Source: Candidatus Omnitrophota bacterium (GTDB lineage Bacteria > Omnitrophota > Gorgyraeia > Gygaellales > Profunditerraquicolaceae). Taken from it: a stretch of 29,348 nt of DNA. A model generated the notes under the pieces. It was not told where the DNA came from, did not search any database, and was given only the letters and a program-made list of their open reading frames with translations. Shown one piece after another: positions 14,492 to 21,990 of this stretch. How positions within the stretch are numbered: position 1 is the stretch's first letter; the number at the start of each line of letters is the position of its first letter. The position numbers were made by a program, and so were the translations under genes. The stretch lies in assembly GCA_020063525.1 (NCBI GenBank), contig JAGUUJ010000021.1:1-29348 (forward strand). Reading direction: 5' to 3'.

Positions 14492-15942
14492 TCTTTTACA
14501 GCCTCTCGGTCATCGAAATGAATTGTTTTGCCCTTTAATATTTGGCAATTCTCATGGCCTTTACCTGCTATCAATACTATATCTCCTGCCTCAGCCATAG
14601 ATAGAGATTTCTCTATCGCATCTTTTCGGTCAGAAATTATACAATAGTTATTTTTTCTTATGCCTTTTCTAATATCTTCTATTATCTTTTGGGGGTCTTC
14701 TGAACGAGGATTGTCGCTGGTAATGATTACATAATCGGCTAATTCAGAGGCTGCACGTCCCATCTTTGGCCTCTTGGTTTTATCGCGTTCGCCGCCGCAT
14801 CCAAATACCACAATAATTTTCTTGCTGGATATCTGTCTTAAAGCCCCAATGACATTGGTAAGCGCATCTTCTGTATGAGCATAATCTACAAAGACCGAAA
14901 AATCTCGTGGACAGTTTATCCTCTCAAGCCTGCCCGGGATAAAACTAAACCTCTCCAATGCAGACTTTACAAGCGTCTCATCCAGGCCTTCTTTAAAAGC
15001 CCAGGCAAAACTTGCTAATATATTATAAATATTATGGCGCCCAAGAAGCCTAACTTTAAAGCCCATTTCTCTTTTAATGGCTCTTAATATAAATCCTGTA
15101 TGTGAAATATCAAGTTTTATATCACAAGCTGTGATATCAGCCTCATTATCTATTGCGTAGGTAATTATTTCCGGGCCCTGAATCAGTTCTTTAAGTCTCC
15201 TGCAGCATTTATCATCATTATTAATAACCGCAAAAGAACCCTGATGCAGGTCTTTAAAAAGTTTTGCTTTGGCCTGAAAATAATCTTCTAATGTTCTGTG
15301 ATAATCTAAATGATCCTGGCTTAAATTGGTGAAAATAGCGGAATGGAAATCTATTGCCTTAGTCCTTTCTTGGGAAAGGGCGTGAGAGGAAACTTCCAGA
15401 ATTGCATGGCTAATATTATCCTTTACCATGTCAGCTAGTAGAGACTGGAGTTCTACGGGCCCGGGAGTGGTATTTTGGGAAGGAGTAATTTTATCTTTAA
15501 AACGATAATTAACTGTCCCTATGACCGCGGGCAGAAAGCCTGCCTCTTTTAATAATGCCTCAATGAGATAAGTTATAGTGGTCTTGCCGTTGGTCCCGGT
15601 AACGCCGACAACTTTTATTTTCGAAGAGGGATTTCCATAAAATTTTGCGGCTAAGTTAGCTATGCTCTTGCGCGTATCCTTAACTACAATAAGAGAAGAT
15701 CTCTTTAAGTTCTTGAGTCGCTTTGAGTTCGTTGAGTTCTGAACGATTACTGCCTTTGCTCCTTTATCTATTGCCTCTTGAATAAACTCGTGACCGTCTA
15801 TATGGGTACCTTTTATGGCTACAAAAATAAAATTATTTGAAACCTGTTTTGAATTACAACTTACTCCTCCAACCTCAAAATCTTCTAGATTAGAAGAAAG
15901 GTGGCAGCTGTCTAACGATTCAATTAGCTCTTGTGCTCTCAT
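14467..15942 (-). CDS. murE: UDP-MurNAc-L-Ala-D-Glu-meso-diaminopimelate ligase MurE
   Basis: A 491-residue Mur ligase adding the third stem residue. ATP loop TGTNGKTT (115-122), the UDP-site stretch TTPGP, LEVSSHALSQ and FVDYAHTEDAL are present. The substrate-selecting motif is D410-N-P-R413-SEDP, the form found in enzymes using meso-diaminopimelate rather than lysine. Residues 68-80 (QNSTNSKRLKNLK) are encoded by a degenerate 9-base tandem repeat (15705-15741) and lengthen a loop of the N-terminal domain. The gene overlaps ftsI by 23 bases and murF by 25. Confidence 0.96.
   Translation of the reverse strand: MRAQELIESLDSCHLSSNLEDFEVGGVSCNSKQVSNNFIFVAIKGTHIDGHEFIQEAIDKGAKAVIVQNSTNSKRLKNLKRSSLIVVKDTRKSIANLAAKFYGNPSSKIKVVGVTGTNGKTTITYLIEALLKEAGFLPAVIGTVNYRFKDKITPSQNTTPGPVELQSLLADMVKDNISHAILEVSSHALSQERTKAIDFHSAIFTNLSQDHLDYHRTLEDYFQAKAKLFKDLHQGSFAVINNDDKCCRRLKELIQGPEIITYAIDNEADITACDIKLDISHTGFILRAIKREMGFKVRLLGRHNIYNILASFAWAFKEGLDETLVKSALERFSFIPGRLERINCPRDFSVFVDYAHTEDALTNVIGALRQISSKKIIVVFGCGGERDKTKRPKMGRAASELADYVIITSDNPRSEDPQKIIEDIRKGIRKNNYCIISDRKDAIEKSLSMAEAGDIVLIAGKGHENCQILKGKTIHFDDREAVKECLESMNY
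15705..15741. repeat. Degenerate 9-base tandem repeat in murE
   Basis: About four copies of a TTGAGTTCG-like unit with substitutions. The word GTTGAGTTC also occurs at the edge of the octamer array in ddl (from 5361), so the two arrays may share an origin. The period of 9 keeps the murE frame. Confidence 0.65.
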
Positions 15943-17644
15943 TTAATGCCAGAACTTCAGTTATGGGGCGTTTCCCTTTTAGATACTTTAAGACATCCCC
16001 GGCAACATTCTTAAATACAGGCGCAGCTACTACTCCTCCGAAGTAATAAGGCCGCGGTTCATCAACTACAACAGCAATAGCAATAATCGGTTCTTCCGCA
16101 GGCGCAAAGCCGATGAAAGAAGCTATAAATTTATTATGTGAATAAGCGCCGTTTGGTTCCAATTTCTGCGCTGTTCCGGTTTTGCCGGCAGCGGTAAAGC
16201 CTGTAATTTTTGCTAATTTGCCTGTGCCTTCTTCCACTACTCCTGTAAGGATTTTCTTGACTCTGTTGGCGGTATCCGGCGATATAACCTTGCGCACCAC
16301 GACGGGCGAAAATGATTTAATTATTTCTCCCTGTTTATCTCTGATTTCCTTAACAATATAAGGTTTCATAAGTTGTCCGCCATTGGCAATTACCGATATA
16401 GCAGATGCTAACTGTAATGCCGTCACTCCTATCTCTTGTCCTATGGGCACAGCTGATATAGATGTCTTAGACCAGAATCGCGGAACTTTAATCATACCTG
16501 TAATTTCACCCGGCAGGTCAATTCCTGATTTTGCACCAAAACCAAAGAGTTTTATATATCGGTAAAGGAGATCGGGGCCTAAAATTTGCGCAACCTTGGT
16601 TGTGCCGATATTGCTTGACTGCTCTATTACCTCCCGGAAGCTAAGCCAGCCGTGCGGCCGATGATCGTGTAATATATGCCCGGCTACTCTATAAGCACCA
16701 TTTTCGCAGAAGAATTTATCTTCTTCAACTACTTTCTTCTCCTCTATTGCAGCTGAGGCAGTAACTATTTTAAATATCGAGCCAGGTTCAAACAAATCAG
16801 AAATCGAACGGTTGCGCCTTCTATCCTTATCGATGTTATTATATTGATTCAAATCAAAGGTAGGACGGTTTACCATCGCAAGAATTTCTCCTGTGTGCGG
16901 ATCAATAACAATTAAGCTTGCGCCTTTGGCACGAAAGACTTTGAATGCTTTATCAAGTTCCCTTTCAGCTATATACTGGATTACCTCATCAATAGTCAAT
17001 ATTAGATTATAACCGTCGGAAGGCGCAGCCATTTTTTGCTCAAGATCCAATTTCTTCTGACGCGCATCCCTTAAAATTAAAGCCCAACCTTCCCTGCCCT
17101 TAAGATAGTTGTCGTAGCATAATTCAATGCCCTCCAATCCCATATTATCTAAACCGCAAAAGCCAATGATGTGGCTGGCAAGATAGCTGTTTGGATAAGA
17201 ACGTTTACTCTCTTTAATAAAATCGAGTCCCCTTATATCGAGTCTCTTGATTGCCTCGCTCTGCAAAGGACTTAACTTCCTGGCCAGCCATATAAAAGAC
17301 TTTTTACGGTACAATCTGTCTCTTAAATAAGCATAATCTACATTTAATATAGGCTGGAGTTGTCTTATGATTACTTCTTTGTCTTTATCTCTTATTATAT
17401 TGGGAGAAGCATAGAGTGAATCTACGAAGACATTTACTGCTTGCGGCTTAAGATTCGAATCGTATATTGTGCCTCGGCGAGGTTCTAACTCTACAAACAG
17501 ATTGTGTTGTTTCTGAGCAATTCCTGAAAAGTAATTCGACCGAAAAAACTGGATAAAAAATAGGCGGGCTATACAGAATATTAGAAAAACGAAGAAGAAT
17601 AAAAATACCGCATTTACTCTGCGGCGATAATTAACTATATACAC
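15920..17644 (-). CDS. ftsI: Class B penicillin-binding protein (FtsI/PBP3-type transpeptidase)
   Basis: A 574-residue septal transpeptidase. A membrane anchor (about 12-34) is followed by the dimerisation region with RRGTIYDSN, then the transpeptidase domain with all three active-site motifs: S289-IF-K292, S343-S-N345 and K488-TGT. There is no PASTA domain. It cross-links glycan made by FtsW. The frame starts with GTG 17644 and no clear ribosome binding site is visible upstream, where an inverted repeat fills the gap. It overlaps murE by 23 bases. Its position behind an FtsL-like gene supports FtsI over PBP2 or SpoVD-type proteins. Confidence 0.95.
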   Translation of the reverse strand: MYIVNYRRRVNAVFLFFFVFLIFCIARLFFIQFFRSNYFSGIAQKQHNLFVELEPRRGTIYDSNLKPQAVNVFVDSLYASPNIIRDKDKEVIIRQLQPILNVDYAYLRDRLYRKKSFIWLARKLSPLQSEAIKRLDIRGLDFIKESKRSYPNSYLASHIIGFCGLDNMGLEGIELCYDNYLKGREGWALILRDARQKKLDLEQKMAAPSDGYNLILTIDEVIQYIAERELDKAFKVFRAKGASLIVIDPHTGEILAMVNRPTFDLNQYNNIDKDRRRNRSISDLFEPGSIFKIVTASAAIEEKKVVEEDKFFCENGAYRVAGHILHDHRPHGWLSFREVIEQSSNIGTTKVAQILGPDLLYRYIKLFGFGAKSGIDLPGEITGMIKVPRFWSKTSISAVPIGQEIGVTALQLASAISVIANGGQLMKPYIVKEIRDKQGEIIKSFSPVVVRKVISPDTANRVKKILTGVVEEGTGKLAKITGFTAAGKTGTAQKLEPNGAYSHNKFIASFIGFAPAEEPIIAIAVVVDEPRPYYFGGVVAAPVFKNVAGDVLKYLKGKRPITEVLALNESTRAN

Positions 17645-17666
17645 ACGTTATATTAATTCAGCATGT

Positions 17667-17727
17667 AGTAGTTAGTATGTAGAATGTAGGGTGCAACCTC
17701 ATGCCTACCTACTGCATACTACCTACT
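17667..17727. repeat. Imperfect inverted repeat between ftsL-like gene and ftsI
   Basis: Arms 17667-17690 and 17704-17727 pair at 20 of 24 positions around a 13-base loop. Both are built from GTAGTAT-like words, suggesting an origin from a short tandem repeat. The element sits in the only sizeable gap (about 110 bases) of the dcw operon, where it could slow or tune expression of ftsI. Confidence 0.8.
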
Positions 17728-17755
17728 TTTTAATGATTAGGTTTTACCAGCTTAG

Positions 17756-18133
17756 CTAAGGACGGTCAATGGTTCTTGCTTCAGCCTGTCTTTTGATACC
17801 AAAAAGAGAGGTTGCTATGTTTTTTAGCTTCAAAGTGCGGGATCGATTCGCTATCCTTAAACCTTCCTGAGGATAGACCAATTTTACCACACGATAACTA
17901 TTCGGCATCTCGAAATTGGCGTATCCAGAGACCTTATTGTCAATAAGCACCAAAGAGGTATTCTGGTTTATATTATATCTTAACATAGCATTTTTATCAA
18001 GAGAATCGTGGAATACTGCGGATTTCTTCTGGCCGATATAGGCAAAACGGAATATCTCTGTTTGCTGATAAACATACAGAAGGCAAAAGAAGGTAATGAA
18101 AGTAACCAATAATAAGAATTTAGACAGCCTCAT
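17756..18133 (-). CDS. ftsL: FtsL-like small division protein
   Basis: A 125-residue bitopic protein with a short basic N-terminus (MRLSK), one membrane helix (about 6-22) and an extracytoplasmic part starting YQQTEIFRF. Its position between rsmH and ftsI is the classical place of ftsL, whose product bridges FtsQ/FtsB to FtsW/FtsI. I see no strong leucine-zipper heptads. After residue 30 the protein looks beta-rich rather than coiled, so the call rests mainly on position and topology. ATG 18133 is one base past the rsmH stop and is preferred to TTG 18151. Confidence 0.6.
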   Translation of the reverse strand: MRLSKFLLLVTFITFFCLLYVYQQTEIFRFAYIGQKKSAVFHDSLDKNAMLRYNINQNTSLVLIDNKVSGYANFEMPNSYRVVKLVYPQEGLRIANRSRTLKLKNIATSLFGIKRQAEARTIDRP

Positions 18134-18134
18134 C

Positions 18135-19034
18135 TTATAATTTTTCTGCAACCCTTAATTTACTGCTGCGGCTCGCAGGGTTTTCCCCCACTTCTGCATC
18201 TTGCGGTGTCAGGGGTTTAGGTGTTATTATTTTTATTTCGCCACTAGCGGCAAATTTACGAAAACTGAATTTAACTATGCGGTCTTCCAGGGAATGAAAA
18301 GAAATAACACAAATCCTACCTGACCTATCCAGAAGTTCAATTGCCTCACTTATCCCTACCCCTATTGTTTCCAATTCTCTATTCACGGCAATACGGACTG
18401 CCTGAAAAGTCCTTGTTGCAGGATGTATGCGATAATGCCTGTACTTATGAGGTATTGCCTTAACCACAATATCGCTTAATTCCCGGGTCGTGGCGATAGC
18501 CCGTTTTTGCCTTTCTTCTACTAAAAAATGAGCAATGCGATTGTGCCACCGCTCCTCGCCAAAGGTCCACAGCATTGTGGAAATTTCTTCTTCATTAAGG
18601 TTATTTATTAAATCATACGCAGAGATAAAACTGTTCCTGTCAAAACGCATGTCCAAAGGGCCTTCATACTGAAAGCTAAAACCGCGATTTGGGTCTTCCA
18701 ACTGATAAGAAGAAAGGCCTAAATCAAATAATACGCCGTCTATCTTTTTGATATTCAAATTCTTCAAGATATCATCCATATTAACGAAATTGCCATATAC
18801 AAATTCACAGGCAGGGCCAAAATCACGTAATCTCTCGCGAGCTACAGCCAAAGAATCCTCATCCCGGTCAATACCGATAAGCTTTCCTCCAGGCATTATG
18901 CGCTCAATTATACCTTTACTGTGTCCGCCTGTTCCTATTGTTGCGTCGACTATAATTTTACCTGGACTAAGTTTAAGATAATCGATAACCTCTACAAGCA
19001 TAACGGGAATATGAAATTTCTCTGCCACCTGCAA
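18135..19034 (-). CDS. rsmH: 16S rRNA (cytosine-1402-N4)-methyltransferase RsmH (MraW)
   Basis: A 299-residue S-adenosylmethionine-dependent methyltransferase acting on 16S rRNA. FHIPVMLVEV at the N-terminus, the SAM motif VDATIGTGGHSKGI (30-43), GVLFDLGLSSYQLEDPNRGFSF, HPATRTFQAVRIAVNREL and ISFHSLEDRIVK are textbook family marks. It is second in the dcw operon, 11 bases after mraZ. The frame begins with TTG 19034. A GTG at 19028 (VAEKFHIP) is an equally plausible start since no clear ribosome binding site decides. Confidence 0.96.
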   Translation of the reverse strand: MQVAEKFHIPVMLVEVIDYLKLSPGKIIVDATIGTGGHSKGIIERIMPGGKLIGIDRDEDSLAVARERLRDFGPACEFVYGNFVNMDDILKNLNIKKIDGVLFDLGLSSYQLEDPNRGFSFQYEGPLDMRFDRNSFISAYDLINNLNEEEISTMLWTFGEERWHNRIAHFLVEERQKRAIATTRELSDIVVKAIPHKYRHYRIHPATRTFQAVRIAVNRELETIGVGISEAIELLDRSGRICVISFHSLEDRIVKFSFRKFAASGEIKIITPKPLTPQDAEVGENPASRSSKLRVAEKL

Positions 19035-19045
19035 AAAAAGCTTAT

Positions 19046-19483
19046 TTAAGTATCCATTAATTTTTCGGCAATTTCTTCAAAAGATTGTCGCGAACTTCCG
19101 TAAAATTCCTGCCACTTGTCTTTTGCCCAGATTTCGATCCTATTAGATACGCCAACGATCATCACATCTCTCTTTATCTGGGCAAAATCCTTTAAATATT
19201 GAGGCAGTAAAATCCTACCCTGTTTGTCGGGTGAGACTTCTACTGCGCCGGAAAAATATAAACGGTTAAAGGTGCGTGCCTGCTGTTTAGTAAAGGATAT
19301 GGCTTTGAATTTGCTTTCCTGCGTGCGCCATTCTTCTTCTGAAAACATAAAAAGACATTTATCTAATCCGCGGGTAACAAAGAACTTTTCTATAAAATGT
19401 GCTTTGGCAGATTCGCGAAACTTGGCAGGTAAGATAATACGGCCTTTACGGTCTATGGAGTGCAGATATTCGCCATAGAACAT
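19046..19483 (-). CDS. mraZ: Transcriptional regulator MraZ
   Basis: A 145-residue regulator with two AbrB-like (SpoVT-type) DNA-binding repeats, GEYLHSIDRKGRIILPAKFR (about 4-23) and AVEVSPDKQGRILLPQYLK (about 79-97). MraZ forms a ring and binds GTGG-type boxes in its own promoter, usually repressing the dcw operon. ATG 19483 has AAAGGA seven bases upstream. Three boxes with exact 10-base spacing lie directly between the predicted start of transcription and this site, so autoregulation is strongly supported by sequence. Confidence 0.97.
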   Translation of the reverse strand: MFYGEYLHSIDRKGRIILPAKFRESAKAHFIEKFFVTRGLDKCLFMFSEEEWRTQESKFKAISFTKQQARTFNRLYFSGAVEVSPDKQGRILLPQYLKDFAQIKRDVMIVGVSNRIEIWAKDKWQEFYGSSRQSFEEIAEKLMDT

Positions 19484-19495
19484 GGATTTGTCCTT

Positions 19496-19520
19496 TCTAC
19501 TTTACACCACTTTTACCCAC
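19496..19520 (-). promoter_or_regulatory. MraZ operator: three 10-base-spaced boxes
   Basis: On the minus strand GTGGG (19516-19520), GTGGT (19506-19510) and GTAGA (19496-19500) repeat with exactly 10-base periodicity and 5-base spacers, the known geometry of MraZ boxes. The third box is the most degenerate. They lie just downstream of the predicted transcription start, so binding would block promoter clearance. Confidence 0.8.
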
Positions 19521-19537
19521 TTTGTATCACAAAGTAT
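19519..19537. promoter_or_regulatory. Small dyad at the predicted dcw transcription start
   Basis: ACTTTG and CAAAGT form perfect 6-base arms around TATCA, between the -10 box and the first MraZ box and overlapping both. It could be an operator for a second regulator or a small 5-prime hairpin. The core is short, so chance is possible. Confidence 0.35.
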
Positions 19538-19560
19538 AGATAAAATTTCTAATTTGTCAA
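19533..19560 (-). promoter_or_regulatory. dcw operon promoter (sigma-70 type)
   Basis: On the minus strand, a consensus TTGACA (19555-19560) and TATACT (19533-19538) with a 16-base spacer. The predicted start is near 19526, about 43 bases before the mraZ ATG. This is the best promoter in the window and lies exactly where the dcw promoter is expected. Confidence 0.82.
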
Positions 19561-19595
19561 GATAAAAATTTCTCTAACTTGCTATAATACAAGGA

Positions 19596-20576
19596 CTAGT
19601 GTAAGGGTGAGGCTTTAATGGGCATATATTGTGGTATCAAAAAGGGAGGGAGATACTTACGGGTTTGGGTTATATCTTTTTTGATCTGCTGGACTAAATA
19701 CTGCGGAGAACTAAATTTTCTTTCATTCCTTATCTTCCTTATGAACTGAATCTCTAAATATTTACCATAAATATTTTTTTTAAAGTTGAATATATACACC
19801 TCGATGTGTTTTTGTCTTTGATGTTTTCCCGCTAAAAGCGGGATCCCGCCTTGGCGGGAAAATGTAGGCTTTGTTCCGATATAACAGACGCCTTTGAATC
19901 TCTTATTATGAAAAATAGCTAAAACTGCATAAACCCCCGAAGGCGGCAATACTTCATGATGCGGATTTATATTTGCCGTAGGAAACCCTAATCTGCTAGC
20001 TAAAGAAGTTCCCCTAATCACTGTACCTAGAACGCTCACTGGCATGGAAAGTAACTTCCCGGCGGCGTTCAATTTTCCCCTTGTAATCAAGCTACGGATA
20101 TAGGTGCTACTGATTGGACGGTCGCCTACCCTGGCCATATCAAATAATTTTAATTTAAAATTATAGATACGGGATAATCTTTCTAAAGTTTTGTAATCGC
20201 CTTTTGCCTGTTTTCCGAATTTAAAATTTCTGCCCACATATATATATTGGGCACCGATTTTATTAACTAAAATATCCCTGATAAAATCTTCTGCTGAGAT
20301 TATAGAAAATTCCTTGTTAAATTTTATGACTATACATACTTCTATACCGATAGACTCCATTGATCTTAGTCGATGCTCTAAAGAATATATGTTCCCTTCC
20401 CTTTGCGGATGTGGCCAGAAAGTAACTACTATACTTGTGCCTCTTATGCGTTTGGCTTTATCAGCTACGGCCTTCAGTATACGCCGGTGACCGCGATGCA
20501 CCCCATCAAATACACCCAAAGCCACCACCGGCCTTCTAAATTTCCTAATCTTATTGATACCGTGTATAGTCTTCAT
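19596..20576 (-). CDS. ribF: Bifunctional riboflavin kinase/FAD synthetase RibF with palindromic insertion
   Basis: This enzyme makes FMN and then FAD. The N-terminal adenylyltransferase domain has GVFDGVHRGHRRIL (22-35, the HxGH nucleotidyl motif) and SSTYIRSLITRGKLNAA. The kinase domain has GFPTANI and PSGVYAV. After GTKPTF, residues about 239-251 (RQGGIPLLAGKH) are encoded by a twin-hairpin palindrome (19824-19862), enlarging a loop before HIEVYIFNF. The last 17 or so residues (PPFLIPQYMPIK...) are not typical of the family. The start codon lies six bases from the nrnA-like stop, with AGGAG supplied by the edge of a repeat element. Confidence 0.95.
   Translation of the reverse strand: MKTIHGINKIRKFRRPVVALGVFDGVHRGHRRILKAVADKAKRIRGTSIVVTFWPHPQREGNIYSLEHRLRSMESIGIEVCIVIKFNKEFSIISAEDFIRDILVNKIGAQYIYVGRNFKFGKQAKGDYKTLERLSRIYNFKLKLFDMARVGDRPISSTYIRSLITRGKLNAAGKLLSMPVSVLGTVIRGTSLASRLGFPTANINPHHEVLPPSGVYAVLAIFHNKRFKGVCYIGTKPTFSRQGGIPLLAGKHQRQKHIEVYIFNFKKNIYGKYLEIQFIRKIRNERKFSSPQYLVQQIKKDITQTRKYLPPFLIPQYMPIKASPLH
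19824..19862. repeat. Twin-hairpin palindrome inserted in-frame in ribF
   Basis: CCCGC-taaaa-GCGGG and CCCGCC-tt-GGCGGG are joined at GGGATCCC, and outer arms TTTTCCCGC and GCGGGAAAA close the whole 39-base unit. It has the same plan as 1155-1182, with a different base composition of the stems. Confidence 0.9.
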
Positions 20577-20581
20577 AGCTC

Positions 20582-21607
20582 CTAAAGGGACTGTCCCCGC
20601 AGATATCGCACCCGATTAGAAACCAAGGGGACTGTCCCTTTCAAATCCTCTTTTATTTTTGCTAAGACTCTTCTTCTGACCTGGCCTATGTTGCCTTTAA
20701 CTGTTGCGCCGCTGGCAGTCTTATGGCCGCCGCCTCCAAAAAAGGAGGCAATCTTATTCACATCCACTTTACCCTGCGAGCGGAAATTTACTCTTATTTC
20801 ATTCTTCACGCCTAAATTCTCTTTAAACAGAACTACGACTTGCGCATCTTTTATAGCCCGGCCGAAACTTAAGATATACTCACTCAAATCAAAAGATAAT
20901 TTCTTATTCCTTAACATATTCTGTTTAATCTGAAACCAAATTACTCTGCCTTTAGCCTCCTGCCTTAAGCCTGGCAAAATTCTAGTGATAAGTTTGATAT
21001 CTTCAAAGGGTATATTCTCATACACGCTCTTATAAATCTGTGGTATATCCAGATTAAATTTTAGTAGCCTAGAAACTACCTTATGTGTGAAACTAGTGGC
21101 GTTGGAATAACGAAACGAACCTGTATCTGTAAGTATGCCTGTGTACAAAAGAATCGCTGTATCCTTATCTATAGGAAGCCGTAAAGCCTGATAAAGTTTA
21201 TAAATCATTTCTGAACAGGAAGAAGCGTGTGGTTCTACCCAATTGATATTACCAAATTTTTTATTGCTGATATGGTGGTCGATATTTAGGATTGTCTTTT
21301 TTTTAGAATTCAATCTGTAAACCTCTCCGGTCCGGTTTAAATCCGAACAATCCAAAGCCACAAAACAATCAAACTCTATATTTTTAAGATTATCTTTATA
21401 TTTTATAAGTTTATTTTTTTGAGGAAAGAAATTATATCCATAAGGCAGGCTATCTTCATTAATAACCGTCGCGGTCTTACCTAATTTTTTAAGAAGATTA
21501 TAAAAAGCCAATTCCGAACCCAAGGCATCTCCTTCCAGATTCGTATGGCTGGTGATGAGAAAATTTTTATTATTTTTTATGCAGGCGACTACTTTTTTTA
21601 GGCTCAT
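20582..21607 (-). CDS. nrnA: NrnA-like DHH/DHHA1 phosphoesterase
   Basis: A 341-residue DHH-family enzyme of the NrnA type, which degrades short RNA oligonucleotides and often dephosphorylates PAP. Metal motifs are SHTNLEGDALGS (20-31), FVALDCSD, NIDHH and LTDTGSFR. The DHHA1 substrate motif is GGGGHKTASGATV. Motif I reads E-G-D rather than the common D-G-D, a conservative change. Placement after rbfA is common for this family. The final 19 residues (GTVPLVSNRVRYLRGQSL) and the stop codon are supplied by a repeat element (20584-20641). The start overlaps rbfA by 38 bases. Confidence 0.9.
   Translation of the reverse strand: MSLKKVVACIKNNKNFLITSHTNLEGDALGSELAFYNLLKKLGKTATVINEDSLPYGYNFFPQKNKLIKYKDNLKNIEFDCFVALDCSDLNRTGEVYRLNSKKKTILNIDHHISNKKFGNINWVEPHASSCSEMIYKLYQALRLPIDKDTAILLYTGILTDTGSFRYSNATSFTHKVVSRLLKFNLDIPQIYKSVYENIPFEDIKLITRILPGLRQEAKGRVIWFQIKQNMLRNKKLSFDLSEYILSFGRAIKDAQVVVLFKENLGVKNEIRVNFRSQGKVDVNKIASFFGGGGHKTASGATVKGNIGQVRRRVLAKIKEDLKGTVPLVSNRVRYLRGQSL
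20584..20641. repeat. GGGACAGTCCC-type inverted repeat forming the nrnA C-terminus
   Basis: Arms 20584-20598 and 20627-20641 (AAAGGGACTGTCCCC and GGGGACTGTCCCTTT) pair at 14 of 15 positions, and each arm is itself nearly palindromic. The element encodes the extra C-terminal residues and stop of the NrnA-like protein, and its outer edge abuts the ribF ribosome binding site. Confidence 0.88.
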
Positions 21608-21944
21608 CTAATTCTTTAATCTCATCTAACGCTTCTTGTATTCTTATAGAATATTCAGCAGACCTATCCTCTTTAAAGCTAATCTCGGGAACGAGCCTTA
21701 ACCTGATCCTCTGAGCAATTAATCGACGTATAAATCCTAATGCTGAATCTAATGCCTCTTTGGTTTTTTTATATTCTTCTTCTTTACCCAAAACACTAAA
21801 AAATACCTTTGCATACCTTAAATCTTGTGTTAATTCAACTCGCGTAACAGTAATGAATCCTAAACGGGGATCCTTTAATTCATGCTGAATTATATTGCCG
21901 ATTTCTCTTCTTAATGCTTCACTGACCCTATCGTGTCTTGACAT
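21570..21944 (-). CDS. rbfA: Ribosome-binding factor A
   Basis: A 124-residue KH-fold protein needed for 16S rRNA 5-prime end maturation and 30S assembly. SRHDRVSEALRREIGNIIQHELKDPRLGFITVTRVELTQ spans the family signature, followed by LRYAKVFFSVLG and the RLVPEISFKED motif. Length is normal. I chose ATG 21944 (MSRHDRV). A GTG at 21956, located in the arm of a palindrome, would add four residues (VCEL). Neither has a clear ribosome binding site. The gene overlaps the NrnA-like gene by 38 bases. Confidence 0.95.
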   Translation of the reverse strand: MSRHDRVSEALRREIGNIIQHELKDPRLGFITVTRVELTQDLRYAKVFFSVLGKEEEYKKTKEALDSALGFIRRLIAQRIRLRLVPEISFKEDRSAEYSIRIQEALDEIKELDEPKKSSRLHKK

Positions 21945-21954
21945 AAGTTCACAC

Positions 21955-21990
21955 ACAAAAGTTATGTTCGCTTTGCTCCATAACTTTTGT
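21955..21990. repeat. Palindrome between cca and rbfA
   Basis: Perfect 12-base arms ACAAAAGTTATG (21955-21966) and CATAACTTTTGT (21979-21990) around a 12-base loop. It encodes the last residues and stop codon of the CCA enzyme (DKSYGAKRT) and ends eleven bases before the rbfA ATG. Confidence 0.92.

Noticed and set aside
19583..19588. Plus-strand TATAAT near the dcw promoter
   Set aside because: No -35 box at suitable distance and no plus-strand gene to serve.
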